Of a DNA stretch of 64,000 nucleotides, positions 56,538 to 64,000 are shown piece after piece. Position 1 is the first letter of the stretch. The number at the start of each line of letters is the position of its first letter. The DNA comes from Ephemeroptericola cinctiostellae (GTDB lineage: Bacteria; Pseudomonadota; Gammaproteobacteria; Burkholderiales; Burkholderiaceae): positions 1,302,001 through 1,366,000 of the forward strand of contig NZ_CP031124.1 of the NCBI RefSeq assembly GCF_003339525.1, given 5' to 3'. The position numbers and the translations under genes are program-made. The notes beneath the pieces are model-generated. The model was given only the letters and a program-made list of their open reading frames with translations. It ran no database searches and was not told where the DNA came from.

Positions 56538-56617
56538 GGTGTTATCTCCAAAAATAAGTTAATTTGTGAGATAATTCATTGCTTTTGGCTAACGCCAAAA
56601 GTTAATAAGTTATCTCA
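56538..56617 (-). promoter_or_regulatory. Structured leader of the cas operon with a possible Shine-Dalgarno switch
   Basis: In the transcript, TGAGATAA (from 56617-56610) and TTATCTCA (from 56574-56567) can pair around an inner 8-bp hairpin (CTTTTGGC/GCCAAAAG, 56582-56601, loop of 4). The same TTATCTC can instead pair with GAGATAA of the ribosome site (GGAGATAAC, from 56549-56541) just before the small ORF. The two pairings exclude each other, the layout of a translational switch. Confidence 0.5.
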
Positions 56618-56697
56618 TTGATAGGGATGCTTGTAAACCTGACCCTCTGTTTGTGTTGGCGCACGGCAGGGGGTTGCTTTTATTCAGATTCACATCT

Positions 56698-56726
56698 ATA
56701 ATACGTTTAATTTCGTATAAAGTCAA
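56698..56726 (-). promoter_or_regulatory. Predicted cas operon promoter
   Basis: On the minus strand, TTGACT (56726-56721), a 17-bp spacer, and TATTAT (56703-56698). The expected start is near 56691, giving a leader of about 150 nt before the small ORF. Confidence 0.7.
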
Positions 56727-56749
56727 GTTGTAATTTTATAGCACTATTC

Positions 56750-56759
56750 GATGACTTAA
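56750..56759 (+). other. Protospacer-like site upstream of the cas promoter
   Basis: GATGACTTAA, identical to the 10 nt directly 5' of the degenerate repeat at 56829. It lies about 24-33 bp upstream of the predicted -35 of the cas promoter and is followed by TGAAATTT on the PAM side. Confidence 0.5.
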
Positions 56760-56872
56760 TGAAATTTATTTAAGTTATTGCCTTTAACAATTTTATAAAA
56801 GTTAATTGTATTAGAAGTGATGACTTAAGTTCCAACCAGTACACATATCCGAATAAGTTAATTACTACAGAA

Positions 56873-56902
56873 TTGACATAACTAACTTTCTTCGTGTATT
56901 CT
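56873..56902 (+). promoter_or_regulatory. Predicted promoter of the short tracrRNA
   Basis: TTGACA (56873-56878), an 18-bp spacer, TATTCT (56897-56902). The start is expected near 56909, a few bases before the anti-repeat. The promoter lies in the loop of the long palindrome. Confidence 0.7.
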
Positions 56903-56908
56903 GTAGTT

Positions 56909-56996
56909 ACTAACAGATTGGGGTATGTGTACTGGAGGCTAACAAGCTGAAAGATGCACCAAATGAAAAGCCACGCATGCGTGGCTTTTGTCTTTT
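56909..56996 (+). ncRNA. tracrRNA of the type II-C system
   Basis: The anti-repeat GATTGGGGTATGTGTACTGG (56916-56935) complements the repeat segment CCAGTACCCATATCCCAATC with one mismatch and one G-U pair. It is followed by AGGCTAACAAGCTGAAAGATG and a 12-bp intrinsic terminator AAAAGCCACGCA/TGCGTGGCTTTT (56967-56990). It points away from cas9, divergent from the operon. Needed for crRNA maturation and Cas9 loading. Confidence 0.88.
56967..56990 (+). terminator. tracrRNA terminator
   Basis: A fully symmetric AAAAGCCACGCA/TGCGTGGCTTTT palindrome followed by TGTCTTTT; forms the 3' hairpin of the tracrRNA. Confidence 0.85.
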
Positions 56997-57039
56997 CTGT
57001 GTTTTTATCGCGGTTCTTATGATAAAACGTGTAAATGTT

Positions 57040-57105
57040 CCGTCATACCATGCTCGACATGGCCTCTCCTGAGGTGGGAGATTGCGGGTCAAGCCCGCAA
57101 TGACA
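57040..57105 (-). repeat. Dispersed palindromic repeat, copy 2
   Basis: The reverse-oriented copy of the element at 17783-17856: on the minus strand it begins GTCATTGCGGGCTTGACCCG and ends TGGTATGACGG. It lies between the tracrRNA terminator and the nrdA stop codon. Confidence 0.8.
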
Positions 57106-57135
57106 TCAGGTTATTTAAGGTTGTTGATCACAACA

Positions 57136-59490
57136 TCACGACCCACAGCTGATACAACCTTCTTCCATTGTGCACACGGCACCTTCCATCATTTCTTCTT
57201 CAACCACGTCTTTGGCCACTGGCGTTTTTTCGGCGGCACTGACGGTGAATTGTACGGCTTGGCTGCCTGCTTTGGTGCGCAGGTAGTAGATGCCTGTTTT
57301 CAGGCCTTTTTGCCACGTATAGAAGTGCATTGAAGAGAGTTTGGCGATGGTGGGTTGCGCCATGAAGAGGTTCATCGATTGCGATTGGCAAATGAAGGCG
57401 CCACGATCTGCAGCCATGTCGATGAGGACTTTTTGCTTGATTTCCCAGACGGTTTTGTACAGTGCTTTCAGGTCTTCTGGAATGCGATCGATGTTTTGAA
57501 CCGAGCCGTTGGCGCGGATGAGGTCGTTGCGCATGGCGTCGTTCCACAGGCCGCGTTTGACCAGGTCGATCAACAGGTGTTTATTCACGACGATGAATTC
57601 ACCGCTGAGGACGCGACGGGTGTAGATGTTGCTGGTGTAGGGCTCGAAGCATTCGTTGTTGCCTAAAATCTGCGAGGTTGAGGCAGTGGGCATTGGGGCG
57701 AGCAGGAGTGAGTTGCGCGCACCGTGCTGGGCTAAATCTTGACGCAGTTGTGCCCAGTCCCATGTATTTGATGGTGTGTGTCCCCACATGTCGCATTGCA
57801 AAATGCCATTGGACAGGGGTGAGCCTGGGTAGCTTTCGTATGGGCCGAGTTCTTTCGCCAAATCAATGGATGCACTCATGGCAGCGTAGTACATCGTTTC
57901 AAAAATGCGTTGATTCAATGTTTGCGCTGCTTCAGAGTCAAACGGCATGCGCAGCATGATGAATGCATCGGCCAGACCTTGGACGCCTAAGCCAATCGGG
58001 CGGTGACGCATGTTTGATGTGCGTGCTTCTTCGACAGGATAGAGGTTTTTGTCGATGATTTTGTTGAGGTTTTTGGTGGCGTGATAGGTCACGTCATACA
58101 ATTTTTGATGATTGAATGCGTTGTCTTCAACAAATTTTGGTAAGGCAATTGATGCGAGGTTACACACGGCGATTTCTTCCGGCGATGTGTATTGGATGAT
58201 TTCCGTGCACAGGTTGCTTGATTTGATCGTGCCAAGGTGTTGTTGATTGCTTTTGCGGTTGGCGTGGTCTTTATAAAGTAAATAAGGTGTGCCTGTTTCG
58301 ATTTGTGATTCTAAGATGGCAAACCAGAGTTCTTGCGCTTTGATGACACGACGTGCTTTGCCTTCGGCTTCGTAGCGCGTGTACAGTGTTTCAAAGGCTT
58401 CACCCCAGCAATCGTCCAAACCTGGGCATTCGTGCGGGCAGAATAAGCTCCATTCGCCATCGGCTTGAACGCGTGCCATGAACAAATCATTGACCCACAT
58501 TGCATAGAACAAATCACGGGCGCGCATTTCTTCTGCACCGTGGTTTTTTCTCAATTGTAGAAATTCAAAGATATCGGCATGCCAAGGTTCGAGGTACATG
58601 GCGAATGCGCCTTTGCGTTTACCACCGCCTTGATCGATGTAGCGTGCGGTGTCGTTGAATACTTTCAACATGGGTACGATGCCGTTGCTCGTGCCGTGTG
58701 TGCCTGCAATGGTGCTGCCTTTGGCGCGAACTTTATGGATGGATAAGCCAATGCCTCCTGCATTTTTAGAAATCAATGCGGTTTGTTTGAGCGTGTTGTA
58801 AATGCCTTCGACCGAGTCGTCTTGCATGGTGAGCAGGAAGCAGCTGCTCATCTGAGGGTGCGGTGTGCCTGAGTTGAACAGGGTGGGCGTGGCGTGGGTG
58901 AACCAGCCCTCTGACATCAATGTGTAGGTTTCAATTGCAGATTGAATATCATCACCGTGGATGCCGAGGGCGACGCGCATGTACATGTGTTGCGGGCGTT
59001 CGATGATTTCGCCATTGATGCGCAACAAATAGCTGTGTTCCAAAGTTTTGAAACCAAAATAGTCTGAGTTGAAATCACGGTCGTAAATGATGGTCGAGTC
59101 GAGCAGATCTGCATGTGCTTTGACCACGTTCAGCACGTCTTCAGTGATGATCGGTGAGTGTTTTTTTGTGTTTAAATCAATGTGGTCATACAGCTTTTGC
59201 ATCGTTTCAGAGAACGATTTGGTCGTGTTTTTGTGCAAACGGCTGATCGCCAAGCGTGCGGCCAAAATCGCAAAGTCTGGGTGTTGTGTGGCCATGCTGG
59301 CTGCTGTTTCTGCGGCCAAGTTGTCCAGTTCTGTGGTGGATACACCATCGTACAAACCCATGATGACTTTTTTCGCGACCTCAACGGGTTCAACCAATGG
59401 ATTCAGGCTGTAAGACAGCTTTTCGATGCGGGCTGTGATTTTGTCGAATTTGACGGCTTCAGATTTACCGTTGCGCTTGAGAACGAGCAT
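57136..59490 (-). CDS. nrdA: Ribonucleotide reductase class Ia, alpha subunit
   Basis: A 784-residue catalytic subunit reducing ribonucleoside diphosphates. An N-terminal ATP-cone (residues 1-90, [24 protein letters not shown]) is the allosteric activity site. [15 protein letters not shown] carries the first active-site Cys; NLCTEI, the second conserved block with the thiyl-radical Cys, follows, then [33 protein letters not shown]. The C-terminal tail EEGCISCGS holds the redox-relay cysteines. AAGGA precedes the ATG. It is downstream of nrdB, the reverse of the usual order, with a 236-bp gap. Confidence 0.97.
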   Translation of the reverse strand: MLVLKRNGKSEAVKFDKITARIEKLSYSLNPLVEPVEVAKKVIMGLYDGVSTTELDNLAAETAASMATQHPDFAILAARLAISRLHKNTTKSFSETMQKLYDHIDLNTKKHSPIITEDVLNVVKAHADLLDSTIIYDRDFNSDYFGFKTLEHSYLLRINGEIIERPQHMYMRVALGIHGDDIQSAIETYTLMSEGWFTHATPTLFNSGTPHPQMSSCFLLTMQDDSVEGIYNTLKQTALISKNAGGIGLSIHKVRAKGSTIAGTHGTSNGIVPMLKVFNDTARYIDQGGGKRKGAFAMYLEPWHADIFEFLQLRKNHGAEEMRARDLFYAMWVNDLFMARVQADGEWSLFCPHECPGLDDCWGEAFETLYTRYEAEGKARRVIKAQELWFAILESQIETGTPYLLYKDHANRKSNQQHLGTIKSSNLCTEIIQYTSPEEIAVCNLASIALPKFVEDNAFNHQKLYDVTYHATKNLNKIIDKNLYPVEEARTSNMRHRPIGLGVQGLADAFIMLRMPFDSEAAQTLNQRIFETMYYAAMSASIDLAKELGPYESYPGSPLSNGILQCDMWGHTPSNTWDWAQLRQDLAQHGARNSLLLAPMPTASTSQILGNNECFEPYTSNIYTRRVLSGEFIVVNKHLLIDLVKRGLWNDAMRNDLIRANGSVQNIDRIPEDLKALYKTVWEIKQKVLIDMAADRGAFICQSQSMNLFMAQPTIAKLSSMHFYTWQKGLKTGIYYLRTKAGSQAVQFTVSAAEKTPVAKDVVEEEMMEGAVCTMEEGCISCGS

Positions 59491-59726
59491 TGTTTGATCC
59501 TTTTTTTACTTTGTTAATTGTGTACTGCGCTCTGTTGTGTGTACAGAGTGAATGGGTGTGTATGCTACCAATGTTGAAAACCAACAGGCCAATGGGATGC
59601 ATTTGGCCTGAAGGAAGGTGGATTGTGTGAAGCGACAGCTCATGTCGATTGAGTCACGCGCAAGAGAGGCAATCGACGGTCTGGGTGGTATTAGAAACAA
59701 CTTAAGTGAACAGCTGAAACTAACGC
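59491..59726 (-). other. nrdB-nrdA intergenic region
   Basis: 236 bp on the transcribed minus strand with no supported gene. It is long for an operon spacer and may contain a separate nrdA promoter. Confidence 0.4.
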
Positions 59727-60743
59727 TTAGAAATCCTCTTCGAGTGAAAACACTTGTTCGCTTTTTGTGCCCAAAACGCCAGCTTTTTGGTAATCGCCAA
59801 CGCGCTTTTCAAAGAAGTTGGTTTTGCCTTCAAGTGAGATCATGTCCATGAAATCAAATGGGTTTTTGGTGTTGTATAGTTTGCTGTAGCCGAGCGCATC
59901 CAGCCAGTGATCGGCCACAAACTCAATGTATTGGCTCATTAATTCGGCATTCATGCCAATCAAACTCACAGGCAAAGCTTCGCAAATGAAGTTTTTCTCA
60001 ATGCGCACCGCATCGCGTATGATGGCATGAATGGTGTCACTCGATAAGCGTTGCTTGAGCATGTGATAGAGGGAGCAGGCAAATTGGCAATGCAAGCCTT
60101 CATCGCGGCTGATCAGCTCATTGCTGAATGTTAAACCGGGCATCAAGCCGCGTTTTTTTAACCAGAACAATGCACAGAAGCTGCCGCTGAAGAAAATCCC
60201 TTCAACCGCTGCAAAGGCAACCAGACGTTCGGCAAAATTACCTTGATCAATCCAACGCAAAGCCCAGTTGGCTTTTTCTTTGACCGCAGGAATGGTGTCA
60301 ATGGCGTTGAATAAATGGTCTTTTTCGTCTTGTTTTTGGATATAAGTGTCGATTAACAATGAATAAGTTTCTGAGTGGATGTTTTCCATAGCCACTTGGA
60401 AGCCGTAAAAACAACGGGCTTCAGGAATTTGAACCTCTTTCATGAAGTTCACAGCCAAGTTTTCATTGACAATGCCGTCCGAAGCGGCGAAAAATGCCAA
60501 CACATGGCTGACAAAATGACGCTCACCAGAAGACAACGACCACCAGTCGGCCAAATCGGATTCCAGATCGATTTCTTGGGCTGTCCAAAAGCTGGCTTTG
60601 TGTTGCTTGTACTGCTGCCAAAGATCGGGATGTTGGATGGGGAGTAAAACGAATCGTTGCGGATTGTGCGCCAAAATGGGCTCCAGCGATGGATCAAAAG
60701 TGTCGCTGAAAAACGATGGTTGCTCAATGGTGTAATTAGACAT
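59727..60743 (-). CDS. nrdB: Ribonucleotide reductase class Ia, beta subunit
   Basis: A 338-residue diiron/tyrosyl-radical subunit. Ligand-bearing helices: [34 protein letters not shown] (Asp/Glu and the following helix), [21 protein letters not shown] (Glu and His ligands and the radical-site Tyr), [15 protein letters not shown], and [22 protein letters not shown] (Glu and His). The C-terminus VFSLEEDF is the peptide that docks on NrdA. AGGGG lies before the ATG. Confidence 0.96.
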   Translation of the reverse strand: MSNYTIEQPSFFSDTFDPSLEPILAHNPQRFVLLPIQHPDLWQQYKQHKASFWTAQEIDLESDLADWWSLSSGERHFVSHVLAFFAASDGIVNENLAVNFMKEVQIPEARCFYGFQVAMENIHSETYSLLIDTYIQKQDEKDHLFNAIDTIPAVKEKANWALRWIDQGNFAERLVAFAAVEGIFFSGSFCALFWLKKRGLMPGLTFSNELISRDEGLHCQFACSLYHMLKQRLSSDTIHAIIRDAVRIEKNFICEALPVSLIGMNAELMSQYIEFVADHWLDALGYSKLYNTKNPFDFMDMISLEGKTNFFEKRVGDYQKAGVLGTKSEQVFSLEEDF

Positions 60744-61317
60744 GTCCGCGCCCCTAAAGTAACGATGGTGAATGATTTATCTTTACCAAAAGGGGGCACA
60801 AATAGAGACGCTTCGCACGCAATGGCTTGCGCGAAAAAACGACAGGATGTGCATGCCTTTGGTACGAAGGCCTGCACACGATGATCATTGATAGGTATCT
60901 GACTTGGGGGAACTGATCGAGTCTAATCGAGAGGTCAATCCTCGATGCTCAAAAGAACAGCGATCCCTTACAGTTGCGCCACAGTCCATGAGTTCCACAT
61001 GGTTCCCTGTATGCAATGCTTGTGTATTAACTATTTGATTTTTAAATAATATTTGCAAATAATTTTTAAAAACCATAACGCAGCAAGGCGAGTCAATGAT
61101 GAAAGTGTGATGGGGTGCATCATAACAAAAAAACGCATACTCTGCCGTTGGAAATTTGTCATTTTTCGTTAAGTTTTTGCTTGCTTTTTATGCGTTAAGT
61201 TACGTCATCAACTGTGTAAGTTGGGTGTGAAGTGCAACATAAGTGCTTGTTTTAAAAACAGCAAAACCAATGCTTGTGATTTATTTAAATATGCCTTTGT
61301 GTTTGTTTTTTGGCTTT
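60744..61317. other. Upstream region of nrdB
   Basis: About 570 bp without a gene. It holds the nrdB promoter region. No clear NrdR-box pair was recognised. The segment 60819-60835 is identical over 17 nt to CRISPR spacer 3 and lies in a small imperfect hairpin (TTCGCACGCAA...TTGCGCGAA). Confidence 0.45.
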
Positions 61318-61348
61318 AAAAAAGCCAACATTGGGTTGGCTTTTTTTT
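61318..61348. terminator. Transaldolase terminator
   Basis: AAAAAAGCCAAC (61318-61329) pairs with GTTGGCTTTTTT (from 61335), with A and T runs on both sides. It lies 22 bp past the transaldolase stop codon. Confidence 0.85.
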
Positions 61349-61369
61349 AAATAATTTTTTGAAAAAAAT

Positions 61370-62308
61370 TTATTTACGAGCTTGTTCGATTAATGTCACT
61401 AATTTTTCTGTGTCTACGCAGAATGCACGAATGCCTTCTGCGAGTTTTTCACACGCCATGGCATCGTTGTTCAGCAATAAACGGAACTTGGCTTCAGTCA
61501 GTGTCAAAGGTTGAATGTCCTGTGCGAGTGCGGCGGCTTCGGTCAAGGCAGGCTTAACATCATCATTGCTGGCTTGCATGTTGGCCAATAAATCAGGGCT
61601 GATGGTCAGTAAATCGCATCCAGCCAAGCCAATGATTTGGCCGACGTTGCGGAAGCTTGCGCCCATGACTTGGGTTTTGATACCAAATTTTTTGTAATAA
61701 TTGTAAATGGTGGTCACAGAAGAGACGCCAGGATCGTTGCTCATGTCATAGTCAATCCCCGTTTGTTTTTTGAACCAGTCGTAAATGCGCCCCACAAATG
61801 GCGAAATCAATGTGATGTGGGCGTCGGCGCAAGCAACCGCTTGTGCGAGGTTGAACATCAATGTCAAATTGGTGTGAATGCCTTCTGTTTCCAAGACTTT
61901 GGCGGCTTGAATGCCTTCCCATGTCGATGCCACTTTGATTAAAATGCGTTCGCGGCTAAACCCTTGGGCTTCATACAAAGCAATCACGCGGCGACCACGA
62001 GCGATAGAAGCTTCGGTGTCGAAGGATAAACGTGCATCCACTTCAGATGATACGCGACCAGGGATGATTTTGAGAATCTCGCAGCCAAAAGCCACCAACA
62101 CATGATCCATGATGTCGGCGACTGACTCGTTGACATGGGCTTTGACGGTTGATTCAAACAGGGGTTGATATTCTGGTTTTTGTACCGCTTTTAAAATTAA
62201 AGATGGGTTGGTGGTGGCATCTTGTGGTAAAAATTGCGCAATCGCTTGAAAATCACCAGTGTCGGCAACGACTGTGGTTAAGGCTTTAAGTTGGTCTAAT
62301 GTGCTCAT
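61370..62308 (-). CDS. tal: Transaldolase
   Basis: A 312-residue class I aldolase-type enzyme of the non-oxidative pentose phosphate pathway, moving dihydroxyacetone units between sugar phosphates. [32 protein letters not shown], the Schiff-base lysine in [48 protein letters not shown] and [10 protein letters not shown] are family blocks; the length matches TalB. GGAG precedes the ATG. Confidence 0.97.
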   Translation of the reverse strand: MSTLDQLKALTTVVADTGDFQAIAQFLPQDATTNPSLILKAVQKPEYQPLFESTVKAHVNESVADIMDHVLVAFGCEILKIIPGRVSSEVDARLSFDTEASIARGRRVIALYEAQGFSRERILIKVASTWEGIQAAKVLETEGIHTNLTLMFNLAQAVACADAHITLISPFVGRIYDWFKKQTGIDYDMSNDPGVSSVTTIYNYYKKFGIKTQVMGASFRNVGQIIGLAGCDLLTISPDLLANMQASNDDVKPALTEAAALAQDIQPLTLTEAKFRLLLNNDAMACEKLAEGIRAFCVDTEKLVTLIEQARK

Positions 62309-62460
62309 GTGTGTGCTCCAATTGAAAAGAATATGACGTCTCGCATTTTAATTGTAGCGTAATTTTTGCGTCAATTTTCGTCTTAGTCTTTAAGTAAGGT
62401 GGTTTTTCTGCTAAAATGACTGGGTTTAGCAATATATTTTACAGAAACGACGAAATTAAG

Positions 62461-62514
62461 ATGACACACTGGCTACTAAAGACGAAAACAGGCAAAAACC
62501 GCCCAACACAGTAA
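62461..62514 (+). CDS. carA leader peptide, 17 aa
   Basis: ATG at 62461 opens [17 protein letters not shown] and stops at 62514 inside the loop of the following terminator hairpin. The ribosome site is weak. Such a peptide overlapping a terminator ahead of a pyrimidine gene fits an attenuation control. It could also be chance; see the attenuator entry. Confidence 0.45.
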   Translation: MTHWLLKTKTGKNRPTQ

Positions 62515-62545
62515 AGTTTTTTATTGATGTGGGGCGGTTTTTTTT
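62494..62545 (+). promoter_or_regulatory. carA attenuator (terminator hairpin in the leader)
   Basis: AAAAACCGCCC (62494-62504) pairs with GGGCGGTTTTT (62532-62542), followed by T to 62545, on the coding strand about 45 bp before the carA ribosome site. The loop contains six Ts (62517-62522), a possible UTP-sensitive pause, and the end of a 17-codon reading frame. The arrangement resembles the E. coli pyrBI attenuator. Confidence 0.6.
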
Positions 62546-62603
62546 ATGTCTGCCATTTTGTCTCATGTGGAGTTGTGTGTCCAAGATGTTAAGGAGTTTG
62601 AAC

Positions 62604-63746
62604 GTGTTACCCATTTTTTCTAATCAATATCCAAAAGCCGTGCTGGTGTTGGCCGACGGCTCGGTGTTTCAAGGTTACGGCATTGGCGCACCTGGCCACG
62701 TGGTCGCCGAGGTGGTGTTCAACACCGCCATGACTGGTTACCAAGAAATCCTCACCGATCCATCGTATACGGGGCAAATGGTCACCTTGACCTACCCGCA
62801 CATCGGCAATGTCGGTGTCAATGAAGAAGACGTTGAAGCGGATAAAGTGTATGCAGCAGGCTTGATCATCAAAGATGTATCGCCTGTTGTGTCGAATTTC
62901 CGTGCGACGCAAAGTTTGCCTGATTATCTGAAAGCCAACAACATTGTTGCCATCGCAGGCATCGATACCCGTGCTTTAACCCGCGTATTGCGTGAAAAAG
63001 GTGCGCAGGGCGGTTGCATTTTGGTCGGCGATGATGTGGCGAAAGCAACCGAATTGGCGGCTGGTTTTGGCGGCATGAGCGGCCAAGATTTGGCCAAGGT
63101 CGTATCGGTCACTGCAGCATACCCGTGGACTGAAGCCGAATGGCGTTTGGGTGAAGGTTACCTTCAGCAAAGTAATCCAAAATTTAAAGTGGTTGCTTAT
63201 GATTTTGGTGTGAAACGCAATATTCTGCGCATGTTGGCTGAACGTGGTTGCGACATCACCGTTGTGCCAGCTCAAACATCGGCTGCCGATGTACTGGCGA
63301 TGAATCCTGATGGTGTTTTCTTGTCAAATGGCCCTGGTGATCCAGAACCGTGCGATTACGCGATTGCTGCCACGCGTGAATTTTTGGATAAAAATGTACC
63401 CGTTTTTGGCATTTGCTTGGGCCATCAAATCATGGCTTTGGCCGCTGGTGCGAAGACTTTGAAAATGAAGTTTGGTCACCACGGCGCGAACCATCCTGTG
63501 AAAGATTTGGACACGGGGCGTGTGGTCATCACATCACAAAACCACGGTTTCGCCGCTGATGAAGTGACTTTACCTGCAAATGTGCGCCCAACCCATGTGT
63601 CTTTGTTTGACGGCAGCTTGCAAGGTTTGGCATTCACGGATAAACCTGCGTTTAGTTTTCAAGGCCATCCAGAAGCGTCACCCGGCCCGCATGACATTGC
63701 GTATTTGTTCGATCGATTCATTGATTTGATGGCGCAAAGCAAATAA
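62604..63746 (+). CDS. carA: Carbamoyl-phosphate synthase small subunit
   Basis: A 380-residue glutaminase subunit supplying ammonia to CarB for arginine and pyrimidine synthesis. N-terminal CPSase_sm domain ([44 protein letters not shown]), then a class I glutamine amidotransferase with nucleophile Cys in [20 protein letters not shown] and the His-Glu pair in [11 protein letters not shown]. Start is GTG at 62604 with AAGGAG seven bases before it; the longer reading to 62529 runs through the attenuator. carB is not adjacent within the window: a LeuE-like gene follows. Confidence 0.96.
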   Translation: MLPIFSNQYPKAVLVLADGSVFQGYGIGAPGHVVAEVVFNTAMTGYQEILTDPSYTGQMVTLTYPHIGNVGVNEEDVEADKVYAAGLIIKDVSPVVSNFRATQSLPDYLKANNIVAIAGIDTRALTRVLREKGAQGGCILVGDDVAKATELAAGFGGMSGQDLAKVVSVTAAYPWTEAEWRLGEGYLQQSNPKFKVVAYDFGVKRNILRMLAERGCDITVVPAQTSAADVLAMNPDGVFLSNGPGDPEPCDYAIAATREFLDKNVPVFGICLGHQIMALAAGAKTLKMKFGHHGANHPVKDLDTGRVVITSQNHGFAADEVTLPANVRPTHVSLFDGSLQGLAFTDKPAFSFQGHPEASPGPHDIAYLFDRFIDLMAQSK

Positions 63747-63763
63747 TTAGTAAACAACTGAAT

Positions 63764-63836
63764 GCGTCATTGCGGACTTGATCCGCAATCTCCTGTTCGA
63801 GAAGATGCCGTGTTAGCGCGGCACGGCGGATTATTT
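63764..63836 (+). repeat. Dispersed palindromic repeat, copy 3
   Basis: Begins GCGTCATTGCGGACTTGATC and ends GGCACGGCGGATTATTT; same family as 17783-17856 and 57040-57105. It lies between carA and the exporter gene. Confidence 0.8.
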
Positions 63837-63896
63837 ATCAAACCACAGCCATCGTCATCATTTGGCAATGACAGATCAACGTAAAGCACTAAACAC

Positions 63897-64000
63897 ATGG
63901 AGTTTTTCACTCAGCTGGGCATCACCAACATCACCGCATACCTTATCGGTACTGTGGCGATTATTTTATTGCCTGGCCCGAATTCCATGTACGTTTTGAC
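63897..64000 (+). CDS. LeuE/RhtB-like amino acid exporter, N-terminus only
   Basis: The frame from the ATG at 63897 reads MEFFTQLGITNITAYLIGTV and continues AIILLPGPNSMYVL to the window end. The LPGPN motif after the first hydrophobic helix is diagnostic of LysE/RhtB-family exporters, and the N-terminus resembles LeuE. Cut by the window boundary after about 34 codons. Its place directly after carA is unusual outside beta-proteobacteria. Confidence 0.8.
   Translation, partial: MEFFTQLGITNITAYLIGTVAIILLPGPNSMYVL

Larger units (their letters stand above)
56819..56996 (+). ncRNA. Candidate long tracrRNA / natural single-guide RNA
   Basis: A degenerate CRISPR repeat (56829-56862, GTTCCAACCAGTACACATAT...) lies in the same orientation just upstream of the tracrRNA. 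Its arm 56829-56873 and the tracrRNA arm 56898-56943 form an imperfect 46-nt palindrome with a 24-nt loop; CCAGTACACATA/TATGTGTACTGG pair perfectly. A candidate promoter (TTAACA at 56784-56789, TGTATT or TATTAG at 56807-56814) would start RNA near 56819, giving a 10-nt 5' guide GATGACTTAA. S. pyogenes makes a long tracrRNA of this kind that guides Cas9 to its own promoter. Expression here is inferred. Confidence 0.6.

Noticed and set aside
60885-61076. NrdR boxes upstream of nrdB
   Set aside because: No pair of 16-bp elements resembling the NrdR consensus could be identified by eye.

Overview
The window reads as a chromosomal segment of a betaproteobacterium, most likely Burkholderiales, with a moderate GC content. 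The support is gene content and order: hemA-prfA-prmC, ahcY-holin-tlyA-metF behind an SAH riboswitch, carA followed by a LeuE-type exporter, prpF, ubiD, argP/argO and class Ia nrd genes. The species cannot be fixed from this sequence alone. Most of the window is ordinary housekeeping DNA with small accessory insertions.

Layout. 1-8.7 kb: an IS3 remnant, a Mn-riboswitch-controlled SgcJ-like/TerC operon, small proteins, a TPR protein, an HD hydrolase, acs and a C45-type hydrolase. 9-14 kb: an RTX-repeat protein, prpF and xseA. 13.9-18.8 kb: a sulfide/persulfide cluster (DUF442 sulfurtransferase, BigR/SqrR repressor, persulfide dioxygenase, two YeeE/YedE transporters, TauE/SafE) interrupted by an IS1595-family element. 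18.8-26.8 kb: a Sel1 protein with a DUF2971-like C-terminus, ubiD, divergent argP/argO, an ABC transporter and a small membrane protein. 27-31.2 kb: hemA, prfA, prmC and a REP-type transposase homologue. 31.2-42 kb: glmM/folP, the S-adenosylhomocysteine recycling operon, aroE, mtgA, an EamA exporter and mgtE. 42-49 kb: a 1.2-kb stretch without a gene, an alpha/beta hydrolase, thyA-EamA-folA, a nitronate monooxygenase-like protein and ppa.

49.07-57 kb holds a complete type II-C CRISPR-Cas locus: an array of 43 repeats and 42 spacers on the + strand, converging on a minus-strand operon (small ORF, cas9, cas1, cas2), with the tracrRNA divergent from that operon. The most interesting signal is just upstream of the tracrRNA. 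A degenerate CRISPR repeat forms a 46-nt imperfect palindrome with the tracrRNA anti-repeat. The 10 nt directly 5' of this mini-repeat recur exactly at a site upstream of the predicted cas promoter. This looks like a natural single-guide RNA (comparable to the long tracrRNA of Streptococcus pyogenes) that could direct Cas9 to its own promoter region. The cas operon leader also carries a possible Shine-Dalgarno-sequestering switch and an unrecognised 64-aa ORF in front of cas9.

57-64 kb: nrdB/nrdA (in the order B then A), transaldolase, carA behind a pyrBI-like attenuator with a 17-codon leader peptide, and the start of a LeuE-like exporter. Three copies of a dispersed palindromic repeat lie at 17.8, 57.0 and 63.8 kb.
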